64,000 nt of DNA from Pachypanchax playfairii (GCA_006937955.1 SSNP01000152.1:246538-310537), one strand, 5' to 3'; counted from the stretch's first letter, positions 35,228 through 46,350 are shown. The notes: a model not told the origin generated them from the letters alone. Numbers and translations are program-made.

Positions 35228-37225
35228 TCATTTTCCAGCAGGAAGGCTCCTTCTTCTGTGGTTCTGATGTGGGCCCTTCATAGAGCTCATCCACCTCCAC
35301 AGGATCATATAATTTGAGATGTCTTCTTGTGTGATTTCTTTCATCTCAGCTAAGAGCTTGTCATTTAGTTCAACCTGCTCTTTGAGTTGAACGTTGAGTT
35401 GTTCCAGCTCTGATAGGAACATTTTCTCTTTGTCAGAAAATGATTTTTGAATGACAGAAAGCTCCTCAGACATATTCTGGTCTATGACATTCTTCTCAGC
35501 CTCCAGGTTATGAATCCTTTCCTGGTATTTGGTTTCAAGTTGAGAATAAGCCATTTTCATGTTGATAAATTCCTCTTTATTTCTTTGTTGTTCTTGTTTG
35601 AGGGCGAGAATCTCAGACTCACAGTTGGCTTTGAGAACATCAAATGATGTTTTTACTTGTTCTTTGAAAGTAAAAACTTCTGTCTCATTTTTTTCTTTAA
35701 GATGTTTAAAAGAAGTTTTGACCTTTTCCAGATTGTCCTTTAAAATGATTGTTTCCTTTTCTGTTCTTTTAAGCTTCACTATTTGTTTGACCGCTGTTTG
35801 ATAGAGATGTCTGTTCTGGGCTTTCAGATCCTGCAGCACCTCCAGATGTTCCCTTTCTCTCAGAGTGTGAGCTGTTTTCTCTCTGAGCAGCTCATCTTCT
35901 AAAGTTTTTACTTGTTGTGTTAAAGTAAAAACGTTCAGCTCACATTTCACTTTAAAATCTTTAAAAGACATGTGGACCTTCTCCAGTTCGGCCATTAAAA
36001 GATTTTTCTCCTGTTCGTTTACCATCAGCTTTTCTAATTGCTCAGCCAGATTTTGATTCTGAGCTTTCAGGTTGTGAATCTTCTCCCGATAAACCTCTTC
36101 TCTCAGAGACTGAGCTGTTCTCTCTTTATGCTGATCTTCTTTAAAAGTTTTTATTTGCCTTTTTGAAGCAAAAACTTCTAACTCACAGTTTGCTTTAAGA
36201 TCTTCAAAAGCCGTTTGGAGATTCTCCAGCTCCGTCTGTAGAAGGATCTTTTCCTGTTCAGTTGACTGAAGTTTTGCTGATAGTTCCGACATATTTTGGT
36301 GAAGTTGTTGATTCTCACCTTTCAGATTGTGAATCATCTCGTGATGATTTTCCTCTCTCTGAGACTGAGCTGCTCTCTCTTTGTGTTGTTCCTCTTCAAA
36401 GGTTTTTAATTGTGTTTTTAAAGAAAAAACTTCTAACTCACTGTTTTCTTTAAGATCTTTAAAAGACGTTTGGATCTTCTCCAGCTCCGTCTGTAGAAGG
36501 ATCGTCTCCTGTTCTGTTGATTTAAGCTTTGTTGATAGTTCATTCATATTTTGATGAACTTCTTGATTTTCACTTTTTAGATTGTGAATCATCTCCTGAT
36601 GATTCTCTTCTCTTTGAGACTGAGCCATCCTCTCTTCATTAAACTCGTTTTCCAAAGTCTTTAACTGGGATTTTAAAGTAAAAACCTCCACTTTGTTGTT
36701 GTCTTGCAGGTTTTCAAAAGACATTTGGAGCTTCTCCAGCTCCGTCTTTAACAGGATCTTCTCCTGTTCTGTGGTTTCAAGTTTGGCTGATTGTTTGGCC
36801 AGAGTTTGTTTAAGATCTTGATTTTCAATTTTCATATGATAATCCATCTCCCGATGATTCATTTCTCTTTCAACGTGAGACATTTCTTCGTCATGCAGCT
36901 CTTCTCTTAATGCTTCTACCACTTCCATTAAAACAGAGAGTTCTTTCTCATGCTCTGCTTTAAGATCTTTAGAAGCTGTTTGGACTTTTTCCAGCTCTTC
37001 CTTCAGATGCTGGATCTTCTGCTGTTCAGATCCCTTTTGGAGATCCTTGTTTTCTTGAGCCATGTTTGCACGCACGGTCTCACACTCATCTCTCAGCTGC
37101 TCGATTAGTTTCTGGTCCTGCAGAATTTTTTCTTTGTACGATTTGATCTCTTTGCCTACAGAAGAGCATGGTTTTTTTGTTCCCTTCTTGTTAGCGGACT
37201 TAGAACTTTTCCGTGGGATTGGCAT
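35228..37225 (-). CDS. single-exon coiled-coil protein with 85-aa repeats, unknown function
   Basis: 665 residues, uninterrupted. The N-terminus (1-30) is basic and serine/lysine-rich (MPIPRKSSKSANKKGTKK), possibly DNA-, RNA- or nucleus-directed. Residues 35-635 are an almost continuous coiled coil rich in E, K, Q and L. An 85-residue repeat is visible: 146-230, 231-315, 316-400, a shortened 401-482, and a diverged 483-565. Each starts with KL.xTEQEK.LL.TELEK, continues with SF.dLK...E.EVF.LK.Q.KT, and closes with HNLK.xNQ. Adjacent repeats 2 and 3 are most alike. The last 25 residues (WRWMSSMKGPH..., basic) break the pattern. I do not recognise an orthologue; similarity to golgins or CENP-like proteins is compositional. 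Absence of introns and the repeat growth suggest a young, lineage-restricted gene. A TATA box lies ~90 bp upstream. Confidence 0.7.
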   Translation of the reverse strand: MPIPRKSSKSANKKGTKKPCSSVGKEIKSYKEKILQDQKLIEQLRDECETVRANMAQENKDLQKGSEQQKIQHLKEELEKVQTASKDLKAEHEKELSVLMEVVEALREELHDEEMSHVEREMNHREMDYHMKIENQDLKQTLAKQSAKLETTEQEKILLKTELEKLQMSFENLQDNNKVEVFTLKSQLKTLENEFNEERMAQSQREENHQEMIHNLKSENQEVHQNMNELSTKLKSTEQETILLQTELEKIQTSFKDLKENSELEVFSLKTQLKTFEEEQHKERAAQSQREENHHEMIHNLKGENQQLHQNMSELSAKLQSTEQEKILLQTELENLQTAFEDLKANCELEVFASKRQIKTFKEDQHKERTAQSLREEVYREKIHNLKAQNQNLAEQLEKLMVNEQEKNLLMAELEKVHMSFKDFKVKCELNVFTLTQQVKTLEDELLREKTAHTLREREHLEVLQDLKAQNRHLYQTAVKQIVKLKRTEKETIILKDNLEKVKTSFKHLKEKNETEVFTFKEQVKTSFDVLKANCESEILALKQEQQRNKEEFINMKMAYSQLETKYQERIHNLEAEKNVIDQNMSEELSVIQKSFSDKEKMFLSELEQLNVQLKEQVELNDKLLAEMKEITQEDISNYMILWRWMSSMKGPHQNHRRRSLPAGK

Positions 37226-37310
37226 TTTCTGAAAATAAGCTTTTGCTTTGAATTGTTAAAGTACTGAAGTGAAGTGTTTCAGTAGAGTGATTTGAGCTAA
37301 TGTTAGCACC

Positions 37311-37335
37311 TATTTATAAACTGGCTGTGATGTCA
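37311..37335 (-). promoter_or_regulatory. TATA box and CRE-like site of the coiled-coil gene
   Basis: On the minus strand TGACATCA (37335-37328) is followed by TTTATAAATA (37320-37311), and the start codon is about 86 bases further down. TGACATCA differs by one base from the CRE/ATF site. A CRE next to a TATA box is a usual arrangement in genes expressed in male germ cells, which is only a hint here. Confidence 0.5.
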
Positions 37336-37563
37336 TAGTTTGTCCTTTGATCTCTGGATTTGTGACATAATTCCATCTCTGCCTTTGATGTTCTGTTATG
37401 TGTTTACTTTTAAAGTCACAGTTTTAAATCACGTGTTTCTAGATCTAGATCATTCTAGAATCTCTCTAGAATTTTCAAAAATTCACCTAAAATACAGTGT
37501 AGAGGGTTCTATCTGTGGACATTGTGGGCAAAATCAGCATGAAATCGGCATTTTATCAGTTAA

Positions 37564-38652
37564 AGCTGGAGTGCGTAACTTCTGTAACTTCTGTCGCCCC
37601 CTAGCGGAATTTTTGCGTCATTACAACAATAAAGCTGGCGCTTCCATATGACGTAAGCCCAGCTGCCACCGCTTTATCTCTGCCGTTGTTATTCCAACCG
37701 GTATCTGTATTAATCAAGCTTCAAATTCAGTCTGTTTACTTTACCTGGCTCTATATTTGTTTCAATAAATATCATTTCATTGTTGAAAAAATCAAGAGAA
37801 ACCAGTAAAATATAAAAATACTGGTAAAAAAAACCTTCAGAGTTCAGGTTGGATTGTTTACAGGTTTGATTGTTCACTTTAATCTACATTTAACAGTTTG
37901 GTGTTGAAATTTATTAGTCAGCTGTTGGGGCCACAATAATCTATTTGTCTTATTCAGTGAATTTTTTCAGTTTTGACACGATGCAGAATCCTGCAATGAG
38001 CTGCTCTGATCTGACTGACTGAAAAACCGTTACACTGGTAAACTGACAGACACAAACTGACAGACACAAACTGACACAGATAGAGACAGAATCAGCTGAT
38101 CAGCTGGAATTTCGGCGCTCTGGGTTTCATCTGGTGCGCATTTTATATTTTGACAGTGTGTGCGGACCTGCGGATCACTGTGTGCACCCGTGAACATCAG
38201 CCAGATCTCTTCTCTCCACCGAGGAAAAGCGACGCCGATACAAATTCGCGTTTGCCTTCTCCTTCGGTCACTTTCCTTCTTAGCCAATAGTCCCTCTGCC
38301 GAACGTCCAGGAATTATTTTTTTTTTTCGTGGTAGGATCCACTTCCCGATAAGTGTCTCTCGGCTGTTTATTTGGATTCTCCGCCATGTCGACCTTCACG
38401 TTCTGCCGGCTGCTACGAGACGCTGCGTTCTATTTCTTATTATTTTTCTTGTTGTGACATAAAAGACGTAATTTCATGTGCGACAGCGCGGGAATGTCGC
38501 ACCCGACACGCAAAGTAAAAATGATATATATTGAAAAATACCGTGAGATGTTTGAGGAGCCGATCGGCTTAATCTGCATTGTGTCATCTCCTCTGATAGT
38601 GGCTTGGCTGAAACGGACATCCACGGACATGTAAAAGTTACGCACTCCAGCT
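37564..38652 (-). mobile_element. TTAA-flanked element with 18-bp perfect inverted ends
   Basis: TTAA flanks at 37560-37563 and 38653-38656. The ends are exact inverse copies: AGCTGGAGTGCGTAACTT at the left, AAGTTACGCACTCCAGCT at the right. On the minus strand a frame at 38287-38030 includes RRRQTRICIGVAFPRWRE, related to a segment in the TTAA element at 49714. No transposase core is seen. TTAA plus a purine-first terminus fits Kolobok/T2-type elements. Confidence 0.8.
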
Positions 38653-39059
38653 TTAACTCTTGGATTTAAAACATAAATGTTTGTGTTGCCTGGCAGCAGC
38701 CTTGTTGTCTCCCTTTCGTGTTGGGACTATTTGTGTTGGCGGAGCCAACAAATGATTAAATAAATTAACAAATCATAATTTGTTGTTTTTTATTGTTATA
38801 AAAATAAAATGTGCTTGTAGAACTGTGGTATAAATTTTTTAATTTTTTATTTTTTTCCAGAATAGCGCTACAACTGGTGGCAGCTTGTTGGAGTAGGTCT
38901 GTGACTTTGCTAGCATTTTTTGTTCCTTTTGAGTGTTTCTTGCTAGTTTTTTTCTTCTGGAAATATTTTCTAAATACTTTTCTTCTGATTTGGGTTCTGT
39001 GCTGATTGAGTTTTTTTGCTTGATTTGTCACATTTTTGCCACTTGTTATGATGCGTAAC

Positions 39060-39832
39060 CATGGCAACAAGAGACTTGTTTACAAGAAAGAGCAACTAAC
39101 TGACATTTCTAAGGCTGAAATAATCCTCAAATTGAAAGTCTGGATCCCTGATGAGCTCAAAAGAAGAAGACGTGGATGCAGAGCAGGAGCAGAGTGAAGA
39201 GAGAGAAAGAAAAAGGTTAAACCTTCACTTCCATCAGTCATACTGACAAATGTGAGATCTCTTTGCTAACAAAATGGATGAACTTGAAACTCTGTTGAAG
39301 ACCCAGCCAGAGTATCAGAAATGCAGCAGCATGTGTTTTACTGAGACATGGCTAAAGGAACATATCCTGGACTCCAGCGTGTCTCTGCCTGGCTTTCAAA
39401 CAATAAGGGCAGACAGAGATTTGATAGGTGCGGCAATAGAAGAGGAGTTTGTCAGCTGATCACATCTGCAGTCACCTGTTGGGGAAGCAGCATCAGAGCA
39501 ATTGATATGAAGAGGTTGAACAGATTGATAAGGAGGACTGATTCTGTCCTGGAGACTGAACTGGAGTCTCTTGAGTTGATTGTCCAAAGGAGGATGAAGA
39601 ACATGATGGAAACCCCTCATCATCCTCTTCAGAACACAGTAACTCAACAACAGAGTGTCTCAGTCAGAAGATTCTTCATAATCCGCTGCAGCACAAACCG
39701 CTACAGGAGATCCTTCCTGTCAACAGCTAGAACCCTCTACAATGGCTCCCTGAAGAAGAACTGAGCTACAACAACACTTAATTTCCCTTCGGGGATTAAT
39801 AAAGTATTTTTGATTGATTTGATTGATTTTAA
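39060..39832 (+). pseudogene. L2-like LINE with internal deletion
   Basis: The 5' part (39270-39420) encodes MDELETLLKTQPEYQ, SSMCFTETWLKEHI and SVSLPGFQTIRADRD, the start of the LINE endonuclease domain. From 39440 it jumps to the C-terminal end (TSAVTCWGSSIRAIDMKRLN, QQQSVSVRRFFIIRCSTNRY, RRSFLSTARTLYNGSL), so the rest of the endonuclease and all of the reverse transcriptase are missing. The 3' tail has TTCGGGGATTAATAAAGTA and ends in ATTGATTT repeats, as L2-type elements do. It is dead. Confidence 0.75.
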
Positions 39833-39833
39833 A

Positions 39834-39957
39834 AGTAATATCACACTCGAGGTTGTGCTGTTGTACCGAATATCAGCACTTGAGTGATTATCTGCGACTG
39901 AATCACACCCGTGCTGATGTTCGGTACAACAGCACGACCTCGAGTGTGATATTGCTT
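39834..39957. repeat. foldback MITE / hairpin
   Basis: The arms AATATCACACTCGAGG...GTACCGAATATCAGCAC and their inverted partner GTGCTGATGTTCGGTAC...CCTCGAGTGTGATATT pair over about 50 bp around a ~15-bp loop. It abuts the 3' tail of the LINE at 39832, so it inserted in or next to the A/T-rich tail. Confidence 0.8.
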
Positions 39958-40527
39958 AAATGAAATGTAAACAAATATATATTCTTACCTTTTTTATTTA
40001 TGGAATGCTAGCATGCATGCTGTCTGACTGATAGAGTGATGCTAGCCTATTAGCGGCCAACTAGTTACACTCATGACACTTAAGTTAAAGACCATCAAGT
40101 CCCCGCTGTCACACACAGCTAAAGTAACTTTTTACACTCACCGCTGTAAAAAAGTAAAAATTATGCAAAAAAAAAACCCTCTCAATCAGCACAGCACCCA
40201 AATCAGAATAAAAAAGTATCTCAGAAATAATATTTCAGAAGAAAAAAACAGCAAGAAACACTCAAAAAGAACAAAAATGCTAGCAATGTCACAGAGCCAT
40301 TCCAACAAGCTGCCACCAGTTGTAGCACTATTCCGTAATAAAGCATTACAAATGAAAAGTAGCAATATGTAAAGTGATGTTCGTTTGAAAATGATATTAA
40401 ACATACTGACTTTTTTTTGACTGGGAACAGTCTGTCCATGGAAACTTTTTGTTGTGTATCTTGTCATGTTACTGTCATTTCTGTTTAATCATGTCATGTT
40501 TTGCTTGTCCTGCCTCAGTACAACTAA

Positions 40528-41095
40528 GGGTGTATTCACACCAGCCTGGTTTAGTCCGCTTGAATCAAACTCCAGTTCGTTTGCACAGAAAGTCCGGTTC
40601 GGTTGGGGGGGTGTGTGAACGGGCAACCAAACTCTGATTCGGACCAAACAATCTAACTCTAGTCCGCCTAAAAACGTGGGTCTTGGTTCGATTGAAACAA
40701 ACTCTGATGCGATTTGATTGCATGTGTGAACGTATCCGAACCGAGACAGCACCAAAAGTAGGAAACATACTATATTGTGCAGCCGTCTCAGCCACCTGGT
40801 GTAGTCCTCTGCCTCGTTATCTGCTCATCCTGAACCCATTGCTGCAGAATATTGAGCTGGTACATTCTCCAAACACAAAAGATCCCAAAACCACCAGAAT
40901 CTCACTCTCCTGTGGCAGCACCAGGAAGTGCAGTAACTCTACAGTGCCACCACAGGCGAGGATGAACACATGTACTTAAGCTTAGTCCGTTTCAGAGAGT
41001 GAATCCAAACTGCACTAACTAAGAACAGCAACAATGTTGCAATTTTGGTCCCCAATCGAACCGAGTCCACCGGACTATCAGGTGTGAATACAATC
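40528..41095. mobile_element. MITE with TAA duplication (PIF/Harbinger-like)
   Basis: The left end GGGTGTATTCACACC and the right end (reverse strand) GATTGTATTCACACC share 13 of 15 bases. The trinucleotide TAA flanks both sides (40525-40527 and 41096-41098), the duplication size of Harbinger elements. Internal AGTCCG and GGTTCG motifs recur in both halves. Non-coding. Confidence 0.65.
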
Positions 41096-41599
41096 TAAAC
41101 TTCATGTCATTCTCTTGGCTCTGCTGAATCTTCTCATGCCACTGGCTTGTCTTGTCCCATATAAAAGCCCAACATGGTCTTTCTCTCATCCCCAAATTGT
41201 TTGTTTACCCCAGCTAACAACATTCCAGCATTTTATCACAAAACCTCATCAAAGTATTTCTTTTGATCATAGAGCGTTTTGACCTGTTTTTGTAACCATT
41301 CCCTCTTACCTGGCCCTGTTTGGATTTCATGTTTTAGATTTCTGATTACATGTTCTGTTCTACTGTCCAGTCTGCTCCCCTCAAGTCTGAGGTTCTGACC
41401 AACTGACTCAGATTTGGATTTAAAGGGATTCAAGTTTAACCACAAATAAATGTATAAAACTGTACAATTTCTTCCTCATACAAGCTCTAACAATGTCCTG
41501 GGGTCTCATTTATAAAACTTTGCTACTCAATATAGTGTCCATGCGAAAACTCGCCTGGAAACTTACTTCCGCTGCGCATAATATCACACTAATAATACA

Positions 41600-41690
41600 T
41601 TTATGGAAAAAAAATGCACCGAAACGGTACTCAAGTGGGCCGAACCGAAAGGTTTATCATATTCCGGTGAACCGTTACACCCCTAATAAA
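41600..41690 (-). repeat. hAT-like terminal fragment
   Basis: On the minus strand it reads TTAGGGGTGTAACGGTTCAC, a common fish hAT terminus, followed by the GAACCGAAAC-type motif. No second end was found. Confidence 0.4.
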
Positions 41691-41871
41691 TAGTAAATAG
41701 AGATAAACAATCACTGATGGAGACATCAGTTCACATAAAGCCAATAACCCGTTCAAAACCGGAATATTAGAAATAACTTGCAGGGCCATGTAAGCACCGG
41801 CAAAAAACCAGAGATCTGGGGTAAACCTTTTCTAACCCGAATATTTGGTCATGTAAACTCGTATCAACATA

Positions 41872-43105
41872 CACTATATTACCAAAAGTATTCGCTCACC
41901 CATTCAAATGATCAGAATCAGGTGTCGTAATCACTTGGCCTGGCCACAGGTGTATAAAGTCAAGCACTCAGGCATGCAGACTGTGAAGCAAGACATTTGT
42001 GAAAGAATGGGCCGCTCTCAGGAGCTCAGTGAATTCCAGCGTGGAACTGTCATAGGATGCCACCTGTGCAACCAATCCAGTCGTGAAATTTCCTCGCTCC
42101 TAAATATTCCACAGTCAACTGTCTGCTCTATTATAACAAAATGGAAGCGTTTGGGAACAACAGCAACTCAGCCACGAAGTAGTAGGCCACGTAAAGTGAC
42201 GGAGAGGGGTCAGCGGATGCTGAAGCGCATAGTGCAAAGAGGTCGCCAACTTTCTGCACAGTCAATTGCTACAGAGCTACAAACTTCATGTGACCTTCAG
42301 ATTAGCCCAAGTACGCAGAGAGCTTCATGGAATGGATTTCCATGGCCGAGGAGCTGCAGCCAAGCCACACGTCACCAAGTGCAATGCAAAGCGTCAGATG
42401 CAATGGTGTAAAGCACGCCGCCACTGGCCTCTAGAGCAGTGGAGACGCGTTCTCTGGAGTGATGAATCACGCTTTTCCATTTGGCAATCTGATGGACGAG
42501 TCTGGGTTTGGAGGTTGCCAGGAGAATGGTACATTTCAGACTGCATTGTGCCGACTGTGAAATTTGGTGGAGGAGGAATTATGGTGTGGGGTTGTTTTTC
42601 AGGAGCTGGGCTTGGCCCCTTAGTTCCAGTGAAAGGAACTTTGAATGCTTCAGGATACCAAAGCATTTTGGACAATTCCATGCTCCCAACCTTGTGGGAA
42701 CAGTTTGGAGCGGGCCCCTTCCTCTTCCAACATGACTGTGCACCAGTGCACAAAGCAAGGTCCATAAAGACATGGATGACAGAGTCTGGTGTGGATGAAC
42801 TTGACTGGCCTGCACAGAGTCCTGACCTGAACCCGATAGAACACCTTTGGGATGAATTGGAGCGGAGACTGAGAGCCAGGCCTTCTCGACCAACATCAGT
42901 GTGTGACCTCACCAATGCACTTTCGAAAAATTCCTATAAACACTCTCCTCAACCTTGTGGACAGCCTTCCCAGAAGAGTTGAAGCTGTAATAGCTGCAAA
43001 AGGTGGACCGACATCATATTGAACTCTATGGGTTAGGAATGGGATGGCACTTCACTTCATAGTATGAGTAAAGGCAGGTGAGCGAATACTTTTGGTAATA
43101 TAGTG
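41872..43105 (+). mobile_element. Tc1-like transposon, complete ends
   Basis: The ends CACTATATTACCAAAAGTAT and (right) ATACTTTTGGTAATATAGTG are exact inverse copies and sit between TA dinucleotides (41870-41871 and 43106-43107), the Tc1/mariner target. Length 1,234 bp. The transposase inside is frameshifted. Confidence 0.92.
41908..43022 (+). pseudogene. Tc1-like transposase, frameshifted
   Basis: The first frame (to 42411) has the helix-turn-helix DNA-binding half: ELSEFQRGTVIGCHLCNQSS, then SREISSLLNIPQSTVCSII. A frameshift around 42290-42310 moves the reading to the frame ending at 42982, which carries the DD34E catalytic core: Asp in VLWSDESRFS, Asp in LFQHDCAPVHK and Glu in LNPIEHLWDEL. 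A second shift near 42930 removes the natural C-terminus, which resumes as RRVEAVIAAKGGP and stops at 43022. Catalytic residues survive, but the protein cannot be made in one piece. Confidence 0.88.
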
Positions 43106-44089
43106 TATATGCATCAAAAGAAACATTAGTTTGTGTTTTGCGCATGTTCTATTCACAAGGAATCTTGGTCTTTTGAGAAGAGGAACTTCCTGTGTCTGCC
43201 GTCTGGCGCATACAAAAACCCACATGCAGAAGTAAACAAAAAGTAGAGGTAAACATGGCGAGAAGCAACACAGCACCACACTTTTGGAGGGAGGAGGAAA
43301 CCAGTTTACTTATTTACTTATGTGGTAAAAAACATGTATATAATGTCCTTTGTTGACGGCAGACAAAACCGAGATAGTGATTTACCAGAAGGTGACCAAA
43401 AAGTTATGGAAATGATGCATATTATGTCTGAAGTTTGTCCGTATATCCAGACTCTAACCGTGTTCCATGGAGTAACTCTCTCTGCTCACGCATGTAAACG
43501 GGTTATTCAAAAATGTTTCAGAAACCCAAATAATGACCTTGACCCGACCACAACCCGAATATTGGCCGGATGTAAACGTAGTAAATGATTGTAGGTGAGA
43601 TGATTAATAAATGGGAAGCAGGTCTATAATGAATACGGTGACAGTTACAGCAATGTCCAAACATAAAACAGTTTAAAGTTAAATATAAGAATATTATTTT
43701 TGGTACTTACACATACAAAACACAAATTAAAAGTAGTTTTTGTGTAAATATTTTGTATATAAAGCTGGATGTGTTGGTATGTATCAGGGTGTCTATGTTT
43801 AACAATGTATATATGGGACTATAGCTGTCTTTATGTGGTACTGTAAATTGTATGTGTATGCTCCATATATATTATGTATGTATGGACATTTTTACTTGTA
43901 TGTGTGAACGAGTAGGTAGGCAGTAGGGTGTCATAGGAAATGGGTGTGATAATATTGTTGGCTAAGAGTATGAGGGGGTGAGAGTATAAGTATTTTCTTC
44001 TTCTAACTCCTTTTCGAATATTATGGAGAACATTGATTATAGGAATATAGATTAATTTAATATTTATCTTTTGTGCACTTTATTTTTAA

Positions 44090-44379
44090 AGAGGCCATTC
44101 AATTAAAAATGGTTTTTCTGAGGTTTCTCTTGAATATTTTAGCTCCACAGGTGTTCTTACCTTCATGGTGGGTGTGAAAAGGTCAACAACTTCTCTTTCA
44201 GTTTTTATCTCTCAAACTACGCAGATGGTGATAAAAACCACTCGAATTTTAATGTAGACAGATTGAAAGGTCTGTTAATCAGTGTTTCCTGACATTTTTT
44301 AGATATAAAATGTTTCATATTACTGGTTAATACTTAAGAAATAACCACAAAGTCCTGAAATTTGTATGAAACGGTCTCT
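44090..44379 (-). mobile_element. TTAA-flanked MITE, copy C, internally deleted
   Basis: TTAA on both sides (44086-44089 and 44380-44383). Both ends of the family are present, but about 290 bp of the centre, from the ACCTGCGTAG region to the TTTTAACGCAG region, are missing. The minus-strand CATGAAG|GTAAGA junction is preserved. Confidence 0.75.
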
Positions 44380-44383
44380 TTAA

Positions 44384-46080
44384 TATTTCATTTTTTTAAT
44401 ATTCAAACCAAAATAAATACAATAAAATCATGAATTGGCATTAAAAACTAGACAATAACACTGATAGAAACAGAAAATATTGAAAAGGAAAAACCAAAAA
44501 ATATCAAATAAATAACCATGACCACAAAAAAAAAAGAGTGAAGTTCAATCATGAAAAACCAAAACTGAATTAGACCATCATGACATTAAAAGTTGCAATA
44601 AAATTTTCAACAATTCTGATCAGGGTTGTTTTTATTGTTGAACAAATTAGTTTTACATTAGAGAACTAAATATTGCTTTTCTTCTAATTTCAAAGCCGAT
44701 ATGCACAATATCCTGTATAAAAATCTCACAGATTCCTTTCATGTGCTGTGTTCTTACATTCATTTACTTTAGATAACTGGAAGTTACAGTTAATAAAATG
44801 CTAAAAGACCCTTCATGTTTCTACTTTGCAGTAGCTAAATGAAACAATGGCGTGAACAATGATGGAAAGGATTAATTATTATGAATAATTACGCTTGTCA
44901 CATTGATAATGGCTGTCCGATTCTTGTTTATTAAATGATGACATGAGAGTAACTTGATTTAAACTGACCACATTTGTATTAATACATAATCAAATAATGT
45001 GTCTTTTCACTTAAAAAGCGAAATTCAGACAGTGTATTCATATCTTTTGTATGTGATGAAATTCTTGACCCCCCCCCCCCCTTCCCCCCTCCCCCCACAG
45101 ACTGGTATCTGTCAATGAAAGAAACATTACAGCTTTTTAAACAATGACTTTAATTGTTTCACTTCAGTGGCTTAAGTGAAAATTAACATTCATTTTTCCC
45201 CCTGGATAATCACCACTGCCCCAACTCACCATAGTTTAAGTGTGGTTTTCATGTACCACAAATAATTAGCTGTAAGCAAAACCCAGGATGGAGCCAGTAT
45301 GTGAAAGCAAACCACAGATTAAACCTGGCAGTGATTTACAGTGCCATGTTTTTCATTTCCTTTCCTCCATGAAATTAAAAGGATTAGCCATGCACACATT
45401 TGTTTATTTTCATTAAGCAGAATACAAGATGAACATTGCCCTAGAAGAGTCCAAGTAATATTGTTATGACTATGGTGAATACAAGCACATGCACATCCAT
45501 TTCCTCTCTTTAAGCCATTTGAATCATTTGCATAGTTCCCCAGTGTAGACTGAAGCACCAACCACCTATCACTGGAAAGCTCATTATTGGAAAGCAGCAA
45601 GATAAAATGGGCATCAGCTGATTTGCTCTCAATAATATCTCAGCACCTAGAAACAGCAGTTAAGTAATCATAATAAGTTTTTTCCTCTATTTTTGTTTCT
45701 TTTTTTTTTTTTGGCCTCGACACAAAATCAGGAAAAATAAAATATGAGCAATTCAGAAATCCAAAAAGCAAAATGTGTTTATTAACTATCAATTAAACTA
45801 ATTTTTTTTATGAAATTAAAGCTTTTTCCTCTTTTATGAAGAGAGAAAATCTATTTTCCCACACGCCAGTGTTACATCAAACACACCTTGTTGGTGAACC
45901 ATTGTGCTTTTAAATGTTTGCAGCAGACTACAGATCATTCTACTATAATGCAAATGAGAAAAGTATAATATAACAATTTACTGATACTAGAACACACACA
46001 CACACACACATATGCATTACAGGTCAAACTATCTCCTCTTAAAATCAATAGCAATCACAATAGCAGTAACAGATTCAACT
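44384..46080. other. noncoding, low-complexity tracts only
   Basis: No gene recognised. A C homopolymer with CT interruptions at 45069-45098, T-rich run at 45698-45712 and a CA run at 45993-46010 are the only distinct features. Confidence 0.45.
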
Positions 46081-46082
46081 CC

Positions 46083-46350
46083 CATCCATTCATTTTACAA
46101 CTCAGACTCACGGGGGCTGAAGTTTGTCTCCAATGGTTGAAAGACAGGATTACACCCTGGACATGTCTCCAGTCCATTGTGGAAACCGCCATTTACTCAC
46201 ACCCACACTTATGGTGTTGATTTTTGATCTGTGGGAGGAAACGAGAATAATGTACAGGGAGAACATGCAAACTCCATGCAGAAAGATCCTGGCTGGATTT
46301 TGAACCCAGGACTTTCTTGCTGCTACCCACTGTGTCACCATCCAGCCCAC
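46083..46350 (-). repeat. tRNA-type SINE-like repeat
   Basis: Plus-strand order CATCCATTCATTTTAC, TACACCCTGGACATGTCTCC, CTGTGGGAGGAAACGAGAAT, GGGAGAACATGCAAACTCC and GAACCCAGGACTTTCTTGCT matches a very common teleost repeat. Read on the minus strand, the last piece forms a tRNA-like B box. Confidence 0.65.

Larger units (their letters stand above)
41740..43590 (+). mobile_element. SANT-coding element, copy 2, split by a Tc1
   Basis: The flanks of the Tc1 insertion (41740-41869 and 43108-43590) together match the element at 10304-10920: AATAACCCG, CATGTAAGCACCGGCAAAAA, TTCACAAGGAATCTTGGTC, a start at 43256 (MARSNTAPHFW..., REEETSLLI) and an end with AACCCGAATATTGGCC and ATGTAAACGTAG. The frame is broken. 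The shared order confirms that both are one repeat family. Confidence 0.6.

Noticed and set aside
41493..41693. 66-aa frame on the plus strand
   Set aside because: Ends in a hAT terminal fragment and has no domain or splice support.
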